Both the position numbers and the translations under genes were made by a program. The notes under the pieces were generated by a model. That model was not told the DNA's origin. It made no database searches and saw nothing but the letters and a program-made list of their open reading frames with translations. A stretch of DNA of 64,000 nt from Odiellus spinosus (taxonomy: Eukaryota > Arthropoda > Arachnida > Opiliones > Phalangiidae). How positions within the stretch are numbered: position 1 is the first letter of the stretch; each line of letters begins with the position of its first letter. Shown one piece after another: positions 53,214-63,576 of this stretch. Location of the stretch: positions 310,001 through 374,000 of the forward strand of contig OY987233.1 in the NCBI GenBank assembly GCA_963920705.1. The letters are read 5' to 3'.

Positions 53214-54202
53214 TGGATTTACACTTGGCAAATTTATGGATCTACACTTGTGAAATTTGTGGATCTACACTTGGCAAATTTGTGGATCTACACTTGGCAA
53301 ATTTGTGGATCTACACTTGGCAAATTTGTGGATCTACACTTGGCAAATTTGTGGATCTACACTTGGCAAATTTGTGGATCTACACTTGGGAAATTTGTGG
53401 ATCTACACTTGGCAAATTTGTGGATCTACACTTGGGAAATTTGTGGATCTACACTTGGTACATTTGTGGGTCTACACTTTGGAAATTTGTGGATCTACAC
53501 TTTGCAAATTTGTGGATCTACACTTGGGAAATTTGTGGATCTACACTTGGGAAATTTGTGGATCTACACATGGGAAATTTGTGGGTCTACACTTTGCAAA
53601 TTTATGGATATACACTTGGGAAATTTTTGGATCTACACTTGGGAAATTTGTGGATCTACACTTGGGAAATTTGTGGATCTACACTTGGGAAATTTGTGGA
53701 TCTACACTTGGGAAATTTGTGGATCTACACTTGGAAAATTTGTGGATCTACACTTGGGAAATTTGTGGATCTACACTTGGGAAAATTGTGGATCTACACT
53801 TGGCAAATTTGTGTGTCTACACTTTGCAAATTTGTGGATCTACACTTTGCAAATTTGTGGATCTACACTTGGGAAAATTGTGGATCTACACTTGGCAAAT
53901 TTGTGTGTCTACACTTTGCAAATTTGTGGATCTACACTTTGCAAATTTGTGGATCTACACTTGGGAAATTTGTGGATCTACACTTGGGAAATTTGTGGAT
54001 CTACACATGGGAAATTTGTGGGTCTACACTTTGCAAATTTGTGGATCTACACTTGGGAAATTTTTGGATCTACACTTGGGAAATTTGTGGATCTACACTT
54101 GGGAAATTTGTGGATCTACACTTGGGAAATTTGTGGATCTACACTTGGGAAATTTGTGGATCTACACTTGGGAAATTTGTGGATCTACACTTGGGAAATT
54201 TG

Positions 54203-54615
54203 TGGATTTATACTTGGGAAATTTGTGGATTATACTTGGGAAATTTGTGGATTTATACTTGGGAAATTTGTGGATTTATATTTGGGAAATTTGTTTATTT
54301 ATATTTGGGAAATTTGTTTATTTATACTTGGGAAATTTGTGGATTTATACTTGGGAAATTTGTGGATTTATACTTGGGAAATTTGTGGATTTATACTTGG
54401 GAAATTTGTGGATTTATACTTAGGAAATTTGTGGATTTATACTTGGAAAATTTGTGGATTTATACTTGGAAAATTTGTGGATTTATACTTGGGAAATTTG
54501 TGGATTTATACTTGGGAAATTTGTGGATTTATACTTGGGAAATTTGTGGATTTATACTTGGGAAAATTGTGGATTTATATATGGGAAATTTGTGGATTTA
54601 TACTTAGGAAATTTG
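54203..54615 (+). repeat. Type B block
   Basis: Counterpart of the 39.67-kb block with two consecutive CTTGGAAAATTTG units (near 54,440 and 54,467) and ATATATGGGAAATTTG near 54,576. Confidence 0.8.
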
Positions 54616-56338
54616 TGGATTTACACTTGGCAAATTTATGGATCTACACTAGTGAAATTTGTGGATCTACACTTGGCAAATTTGTGGATCTACACTTGGC
54701 AAATTTGTGGATCTACACTTGGCAAATTTGTGGATCTACACTTGGGAAATTTGTGGATCTACACTTGGCAAATTTGTTTATCTACACTTTGCAAATTTGT
54801 GGATTTATTCTTGGGAAATTTGTGGATTTATACTTGGGAAATTTGTGGATTTATACTTGGGAAATTTGTGGATTTATATTTGGGAAATTTGTTTATTTAT
54901 ACTTGGGAAATTTGTGGATTTATACTTAGGAAATTTGTGGATTTACACTTGGCAAATTTATGGATCTACACTAGTGAAATTTGTGGATCTACACTTGGCA
55001 AATTTGTGGATCTACACTTGGCAAATTTGTGGATCTACACTTGGCAAATTTGTGGATCTACACTTGGGAAATTTGTGGGTCTACACTTTGCAAATTTGTG
55101 GATCTACACTTTGCAAATTTGTGGATCTACACTTGGGAAATTTGTGGATCTACACTTGGGAAATTTGTGGATCTACACATGGGAAATTTGTGGGTCTACA
55201 CTTTGCAAATTTGTGGATATACACTTGGGAAATTTTTGGATCTACACTTGGGAAATTTGTGGATCTACACTTGGGAAATTTGTGGATCTACACTTGGGAA
55301 ATTTGTGGATCTACACTTGGGAAATTTGTGGATCTACACTTGGAAAATTTGTGGATCTACACTTGGGAAATTTGTGGATCTACACTTGGGAAATTTGTGG
55401 ATTATACTTGGGAAATTTGTGGATTTATACTTGGGAAATTTGTGGATTTATATTTGGGAAATTTGTTTTTTATACTTGGGAAATTTGTGGATTTATACTT
55501 GGAAAATTTGTGGATTTATACTTGGGAAATTTGTGGATTTATACTTGGGAAATTTGTGGATTTACACTCTGCAAATTTATGGATCTACACTTGGTAAATT
55601 TGTTGATCTACACTTGGCAAATTTGTGGATCTACACTTGGAAAATTTGTGGATCTACACTTGGGAAATTTGTGGATCTACACTTGGGAAATTTGTGGATT
55701 TATACTTGGCAAATTTGTGGATTATACTTGGGAAATTTGTGGATTTATACTTGGGAAATTTGTGGATTTATATTTGGGAAATTTGTTTATTTATACTTGA
55801 GAAATTTGTGGATTTATACTTGGAAAATTTGTGGATTTATACTTGGGAAATTTGTGGATTTATACTTGGGAAATTTGTGGATTTATACTTAGGAAATTTG
55901 TGGATTTACACTCTGCAAATTTATGGATCTACACTTGGTAAATTTGTTGATCTACACTTGGCAAATTTGTGGATCTACACTTGGCAAATTTGTGGATCTA
56001 CACTTGGCAAATTTGTGGATCTACACTTGGGAAATTTGTGGATCTACACTTGGCAAATTTGTGGATCTACACTTGGGAAATTTGTGGATCTACACTTGGC
56101 AAATTTGTTTATCTACACTTTGCAAATTTGTGGATCTACACATGGGAAATTTGTGGATCTACACTTGGGAAATTTTTGGATCTACACTTGGGAAATTTGT
56201 GGATCTACACTTGGGAAATTTGTGGATCTACACTTGGGAAATTTGTGGATCTACACTTGGGAAATTTGTGGATCTAGACTAGGGAAATTTTTGGATCTAC
56301 ACTTGGGAAATTTGTGGATCTACACTTGGGAAATTTGT

Positions 56339-56489
56339 GGATCTATACAAAGCAAAATTTGGATCTATACTTGAAAAATTTGTGGATCTATTCTTGGAAA
56401 AATTGGGGATATATGCTTGGAAATTTGTTGATCTATACTTGGGAAATATGTGTATCTATACTTGGGATTTTTGTGGATCTACTCCTGGC
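56339..56489 (+). repeat. Landmark R6
   Basis: R1-R3 form (ATTGGGGATATATG). It lies 14,767 bp after R3, matching it within the macro-duplication. Confidence 0.85.
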
Positions 56490-57072
56490 AAATTTGTGGA
56501 TCTACACTTTCCAAATTTGTGGATCTACACTTGGGATATTTGTGGATCTACACTTGGCAAATTTGTGGATCTACACTTGGCAAATTTGTGGATCTACACT
56601 TGGCAAATTTGTGGATCTACACTTGGCAAATTTGTGGATCTACACTTGGGAAATTTGTGGATCTACACTTGGCAAATTTGTTTATCTACACTTTTCAAAT
56701 TTGTGGATCTACACTTGGGAAAATTGTGGATCTACACTTGGCAAATTTGTGTGTCTACACTTTGCAAATTTGTGGATCTACACTTTGCAAATTTGTGGAT
56801 CTACACTTGGGAAATTTGTGGATCTACACTTGGGAAATTTGTGGATCTACACATGGGAAATTTGTGGGTCTACACTTTGCAAATTTGTGGATCTACACTT
56901 GGGAAATTTTTGGATCTACACTTGGGAAATTTGTGGATCTACACTTGGGAAATTTGTGGATCTACACTTGGGAAATTTGTGGATCTACACTTGGGAAATT
57001 TGTGGATCTACACTTGGAAAATTTGTGGATCTACACTTGGGAAATTTGTGGATCTACACTTGGGAAATTTGT

Positions 57073-57508
57073 GGATTTATACTTGGGAAATTTGTGGATT
57101 ATACTTGGGAAGTTTGTGGATTTATACTTGGGAAATTTGTGGATTTATATTTGGGAAATTTGTTTATTTATACTTGGGAAATTTGTGGATTTATACTTGG
57201 GAAATTTGTGGATTTATACTTGGGAAATTTGTGGATTTATACTTGGGAAATTTGTGGATTTATACTTAGGAAATTTGTGGATTTATACTTGGAAAATTTG
57301 TGGATTTATACTTGGGAAATTTGTACATTTATACTTGGGAAATTTGTGGATTTATACTTGGGAAATTTGTGGATTTATACTTGGGAAATTTGTGGATTTA
57401 TACTTGGGAAATTTGTGGATTTATTCTTGGGAAATTTGTGGATTTATATTTGGGAAATTTGTTTATTTATACTTGGGAAATTTGTGGATTTATACTTAGG
57501 AAATTTGT
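57073..57508 (+). repeat. Type B block
   Basis: Counterpart of the 38.3-kb block, 734 bp after landmark R6. That is the same distance as between R2 and the 38.3-kb block. Confidence 0.8.
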
Positions 57509-58121
57509 GGATTTACACTTGGCAAATTTATGGATCTACACTTGTGAAATTTGTGGATCTACACTTGGCAAATTTGTGGATCTACACTTGGCAAATTTGT
57601 GGATCTACACTTGGCAAATTTGTGGATCTACACTTGGCAAATTTGTGGATCTACACTTGGGAAATTTGTGGATCTACACTTGGCAAATTTGTGGATCTAC
57701 ACTTGGGAAATTTGTGGATCTACACTTGGTACATTTGTGGGTCTACACTTTGGAAATTTGTGGATCTACACTTTGCAAATTTGTGGATCTACACTTGGGA
57801 AATTTGTGGATCTACACTTGGGAAATTTGTGGATCTACACATGGGAAATTTGTGGGTCTACACTTTGCAAATTTATGGATATACACTTGGGAAATTTTTG
57901 GATCTACACTTGGGAAATTTGTGGATCTACACTTGGGAAATTTGTGGATCTACACTTGGGAAATTTGTGGATCTACACTTGGGAAATTTGTGGATCTACA
58001 CTTGGAAAATTTGTGGATCTACACTTGGGAAATTTGTGGATCTACACTTGGGAAAATTGTGGATCTACACTTGGCAAATTTGTGTGTCTACACTTTGCAA
58101 ATTTGTGGATCTACACTTTGC

Positions 58122-60003
58122 AAATTTGTGGATCTACACTTGGGAAAATTGTGGATCTACACTTCGCAAATTTGTGTGTCTACACTTTGCAAATTTGTGG
58201 ATCTACACTTTGCAAATTTGTGGATCTACACTTGGGAAATTTGTGGATCTACACTTGGGAAATTTGTGGATCTACACATGGGAAATTTGTGGGTCTACAC
58301 TTTGCAAATTTGTGGATCTACACTTGGGAAATTTTTGGATCTACACTTGGGAAATTTGTGGATCTACACTTGGGAAATTTGTGGATCTACACTTGGGAAA
58401 TTTGTGGATCTACACTTGGGAAATTTGTGGATCTACACTTGGGAAATTTGTGGATCTACACTTGGGAAATTTGTGGATTTATACTTGGGAAATTTGTGGA
58501 TTATACTTGGGAAATTTGTGGATTTATACTTGGAAAATTTGTGGATTTATATTTGGGAAATTTGTTTATTTATATTTGGGAAATTTGTTTATTTATACTT
58601 GGGAAATTTGTGGATTTATACTTGGGAAATTTGTGGATTTATACTTGGGAAATTTGTGGATTTATACTTGGGAAATTTGTGGATTTATACTTAGGAAATT
58701 TGTGGATTTATACTTGGAAAATTTGTGGATTTATACTTGGGAAATTTGTGGATTTATACTTGGGAAATTTGTGGATTTATACTTGGGAAATTTGTGGATT
58801 TATACTTGGGAAATTTGTGGATTTATACTTGGGAAAATTGTGGATTTATATTTGGGAAATTTGTGGATTTATACTTAGGAAATTTGTGGATTTACACTTG
58901 GCAAATTTATGGATCTACACTAGTGAAATTTGTGGATCTACACTTGGCAAATTTGTGGATCTACACTTGGCAAATTTGTGGATCTACACTTGGCAAATTT
59001 GTGGATCTACACTTGGGAAATTTGTGGATCTACACTTGGCAAATTTGTTTATCTACACTTTGCAAATTTGTGGATTTATTCTTGGGAAATTTGTGGATTT
59101 ATACTTGGGAAATTTGTGGATTTATACTTGGGAAATTTGTGGATTTATATTTGGGAAATTTGTTTATTTATACTTGGGAAATTTGTGGATTTATACTTAG
59201 GAAATTTGTGGATTTACACTTGGCAAATTTATGGATCTACACTAGTGAAATTTGTGGATCTACACTTGGCAAATTTGTGGATCTACACTTGGCAAATTTG
59301 TGGATCTACACTTGGCAAATTTGTGGATCTACACTTGGGAAATTTGTGGGTCTACACTTTGCAAATTTGTGGATCTACACTTTGCAAATTTGTGGATCTA
59401 CACTTGGGAAATTTGTGGATCTACACTTGGGAAATTTGTGGATCTACACATGGGAAATTTGTGGGTCTACACTTTGCAAATTTGTGGATATACACTTGGG
59501 AAATTTTTGGATCTACACTTGGGAAATTTGTGGATCTACACTTGGGAAATTTGTGGATCTACACTTGGGAAATTTGTGGATCTACACTTGGGAAATTTGT
59601 GGATCTACACTTGGAAAATTTGTGGATCTACACTTGGGAAATTTGTGGATCTACACTTGGGAAATTTGTGGATTATACTTGGGAAATTTGTGGATTTATA
59701 CTTGGGAAATTTGTGGATTTAGATTTGGGAAATTTGTTTTTTATACTTGGGAAATTTGTGGATTTATACTTGGAAAATTTGTGGATTTATACTTGGGAAA
59801 TTTGTGGATTTACACTCTGCAAATTTATGGATCTACACTTGGTAAATTTGTTGATCTACACTTGGCAAATTTGTGGATCTACACTTGGCAAATTTGTGGA
59901 TCTACACTTGGCAAATTTGTGGATCTACACTTGGCAAATTTGTGGATCTACACTTGGCAAATTTGTGGATCTACACTTGGGAAATTTGTGGATCTACACT
60001 TGG
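58122..60003 (+). repeat. 1,860-bp tandem duplication, arm 1
   Basis: Begins with GGGAAAATTGTGG followed by CTTCGCAAATTTG, and contains B blocks at 58,475-58,887 and 59,075-59,215. Forward-frame readings compared are identical to arm 2 over the shared part. It carries no KAKFG-type landmark. Confidence 0.9.
58475..58887 (+). repeat. Type B block in arm 1 of the 1,860-bp duplication
   Basis: 39.67-kb type of block with CTTGGAAAATTTG near 58,530 just after the 22-bp unit. Confidence 0.8.
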
Positions 60004-61863
60004 GAAAATTGTGGATCTACACTTCGCAAATTTGTGTGTCTACACTTTGCAAATTTGTGGATCTACACTTTGCAAATTTGTGGATCTACACTTGGGAAAT
60101 TTGTGGATCTACACTTGGGAAATTTGTGGATCTACACATGGGAAATTTGTGGGTCTACACTTTGCAAATTTGTGGATCTACACTTGGGAAATTTTTGGAT
60201 CTACACTTGGGAAATTTGTGGATCTACACTTGGGAAATTTGTGGATCTACACTTGGGAAATTTGTGGATCTACACTTGGGAAATTTGTGGATCTACACTT
60301 GGGAAATTTGTGGATCTACACTTGGGAAATTTGTGGATTTATACTTGGGAAATTTGTGGATTATACTTGGGAAATTTGTGGATTTATACTTGGAAAATTT
60401 GTGGATTTATATTTGGGAAATTTGTTTATTTATATTTGGGAAATTTGTTTATTTATACTTGGGAAATTTGTGGATTTATACTTGGGAAATTTGTGGATTT
60501 ATACTTGGGAAATTTGTGGATTTATACTTGGGAAATTTGTGGATTTATACTTAGGAAATTTGTGGATTTATACTTGGAAAATTTGTGGATTTATACTTGG
60601 GAAATTTGTGGATTTATACTTGGGAAATTTGTGGATTTATACTTGGGAAATTTGTGGATTTATACTTGGGAAATTTGTGGATTTATACTTGGGAAAATTG
60701 TGGATTTATATTTGGGAAATTTGTGGATTTATACTTAGGAAATTTGTGGATTTACACTTGGCAAATTTATGGATCTACACTAGTGAAATTTGTGGATCTA
60801 CACTTGGCAAATTTGTGGATCTACACTTGGCAAATTTGTGGATCTACACTTGGCAAATTTGTGGATCTACACTTGGGAAATTTGTGGATCTACACTTGGC
60901 AAATTTGTTTATCTACACTTTGCAAATTTGTGGATTTATTCTTGGGAAATTTGTGGATTTATACTTGGGAAATTTGTGGATTTATACTTGGGAAATTTGT
61001 GGATTTATATTTGGGAAATTTGTTTATTTATACTTGGGAAATTTGTGGATTTATACTTAGGAAATTTGTGGATTTACACTTGGCAAATTTATGGATCTAC
61101 ACTAGTGAAATTTGTGGATCTACACTTGGCAAATTTGTGGATCTACACTTGGCAAATTTGTGGATCTACACTTGGCAAATTTGTGGATCTACACTTGGGA
61201 AATTTGTGGGTCTACACTTTGCAAATTTGTGGATCTACACTTTGCAAATTTGTGGATCTACACTTGGGAAATTTGTGGATCTACACTTGGGAAATTTGTG
61301 GATCTACACATGGGAAATTTGTGGGTCTACACTTTGCAAATTTGTGGATATACACTTGGGAAATTTTTGGATCTACACTTGGGAAATTTGTGGATCTACA
61401 CTTGGGAAATTTGTGGATCTACACTTGGGAAATTTGTGGATCTACACTTGGGAAATTTGTGGATCTACACTTGGAAAATTTGTGGATCTACACTTGGGAA
61501 ATTTGTGGATCTACACTTGGGAAATTTGTGGATTATACTTGGGAAATTTGTGGATTTATACTTGGGAAATTTGTGGATTTAGATTTGGGAAATTTGTTTT
61601 TTATACTTGGGAAATTTGTGGATTTATACTTGGAAAATTTGTGGATTTATACTTGGGAAATTTGTGGATTTACACTCTGCAAATTTATGGATCTACACTT
61701 GGTAAATTTGTTGATCTACACTTGGCAAATTTGTGGATCTACACTTGGCAAATTTGTGGATCTACACTTGGCAAATTTGTGGATCTACACTTGGCAAATT
61801 TGTGGATCTACACTTGGCAAATTTGTGGATCTACACTTGGGAAATTTGTGGATCTACACTTGG
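59982..61863 (+). repeat. 1,860-bp tandem duplication, arm 2
   Basis: Copy of 58,122-60,003. Match ends at G 60,004 versus C 61,864. It repeats the rare GATTTAGATTTGGG near 61,576 (59,716 in arm 1) and TTTGTTTTTTATACTTGG. Confidence 0.9.
60335..60747 (+). repeat. Type B block in arm 2 of the 1,860-bp duplication
   Basis: Copy of 58,475-58,887 at +1,860 bp. Confidence 0.8.
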
Positions 61864-62240
61864 CAAATTTGTTTATCTACACTTGGCAAATTTGTTTATC
61901 TACACTTTGCAAATTTGTGGATCTACACTTGGGAAATTTGTGGATCTTAACTTGGCAAATTTGTGGGTCTACACATGGGAAATTTGTGGGTCTACACTTT
62001 GCAAATTTGTGGATCTACACTTGGGAAATTTGTGGATCTACACTTTGAAAATTTGTGGATCTACACTTGGGAAATTTATGGATCTACACTTGGGAAATTT
62101 GTGGATCTACACTTGGGAAATTTGTGGATCTACACTTGGGAAATTTGTGGATCTACTCTTGGGAAATTTGTGGATCTAGACTAGGGAAATTTTTGGATCT
62201 ACACTTGCGAAATTTGTGGATCTACACTTGGGAAATTTGT

Positions 62241-62414
62241 GAATCTATACAAAGCAAAATTTGGATCTATACTTGGAAAATTTGTGGATCTATTCTTGGA
62301 AAAATTGGGGATATATGCTTGGAAATTTGTTGATCTATACTTGGGAAATATGTGTATCTATACTTGGGAAATATGTGTATCTATACTTGGGATATTTGTG
62401 GATCTACTCCTGGC
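62241..62414 (+). repeat. Landmark R7 (variant)
   Basis: Right version introduced by GTGAATCTATAC. It has CTTGGAAAATTTG instead of CTTGAAAAATTTG, a doubled GAAATATGTGTATC unit, and GGGATATTTG in place of GGGATTTTTG. Confidence 0.82.
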
Positions 62415-63426
62415 AAATTTGTGGATCTAGACTTTGCAAATTTGTGGATCTACACTTGGGAAATTTGTGGATCTACACTTGCAAATTTGTGGATTTACAC
62501 TTGGCAAATTCGTGGATCTACACTTTGCAAATTTGTGGATCTACACTTGGGAAATTTGTGGATCTACACTTGGGAAATTTGTGGATCTACACTTGGGAAA
62601 TTTGTGGATCTACACTTGGGAAATTTGTGGATCTACACTTGGGAAATTTGTGGATCTACACTTGCGAAATTTGTGGATCTACACTTGGGAAATTTGTGGA
62701 TCTACACTTGGGAAATTTGTGGATTTATACTTGGGAAATTTGTGGATTTATACTTGGGAAATTAGTGGATTTATACTTGGGAAATTTGTGGATTTATACT
62801 TGGGAAATTTGTGGATTTATATTTGGGAAATTTGTTTATTTATACTTGGGAAATTTGTGGAATTATACTTGGAAAATTTGTGGATTTACACTTGGGAAAT
62901 TTGTGGATTTATACTTGGGAAATTTTTGGATTTAGACTTAGGAAATTTGTGGATTTACACTTTTCAAATTTATGGATCTTCACTTGGTAAATTTGTGGAT
63001 CTACACTTGGTAAATTTGTGGATCTACACTTGGCAAATTTGTGGATCTACACTTGGCAAATTTGTGGATCTACACTTGGCAAATTTGTGGATCTACACTT
63101 GGCAAATTTGTGGATCTACACTTGGCAAATTTGTGGATCTACACTTGGCATATTTGTTTATCTACACTTGGGAAATTTGTGGATCTACAAATTTGTGGGT
63201 CTACACTTTGCAAATTTGTGGATCTACACTTGGGAAATTTGTGGATCTACACTTGAGAAATTTGTGGATCTACACTTGGGAAATTTTTGGATCTACACTT
63301 GGGAAATTTGTGGATCTACACTTGGGAAATTTGTGGATCTACACTTGGGAAATTTGTGGATCTACTCTTGGGAAATTTGTAGATCTACACTAGGGAAATT
63401 TGTGCATCTACACTTGGGAAATTTGT

Positions 63427-63576
63427 GGATCTATACAAAGCAAAATTTGGATTTATACTTAGAAAATTTGTGTATCTATTCTTGGAGAATTTGGGGATAT
63501 ATGCTTGGAAATTTGTTGATCTATACTTGGGAAATATGTGTATCTATACTTGGGATTTTTGTGGTTCTATTCCTGG
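63427..63576 (+). repeat. Landmark R8 (variant)
   Basis: Most diverged right landmark: GGATTTATACTTAGAAAATTTG, CTTGGAGAATTTGG and GGTTCTATTCCTGGC. It lies 1.19 kb after R7. Confidence 0.82.

Larger units (their letters stand above)
43292..58040 (+). repeat. Macro-duplication, copy 2
   Basis: Starts where a right-type context (GGGAAATTTGTGGATATAC) joins sequence matching 32,112. Enlarged relative to copy 1 by the 874-bp and 1,905-bp duplications and by about 2.1 kb at roughly 52.5-54.6 kb. The right limit is approximate. Confidence 0.75.
51275..58121 (+). repeat. Right-type tract with landmark R6
   Basis: B blocks lie at 52,067-52,478, 52,779-53,213, 54,203-54,615, 54,805-54,950, 55,395-55,570, 55,695-55,910 and 57,073-57,508. 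The part 54.66-56.3 kb matches 40.12-41.6 kb. The part 53.26-54.9 kb matches 57.55-59.2 kb (offset 4,294, then 4,271). About 2.1 kb at 52.5-54.6 kb has no counterpart at the corresponding place in macro-copy 1. Confidence 0.78.
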
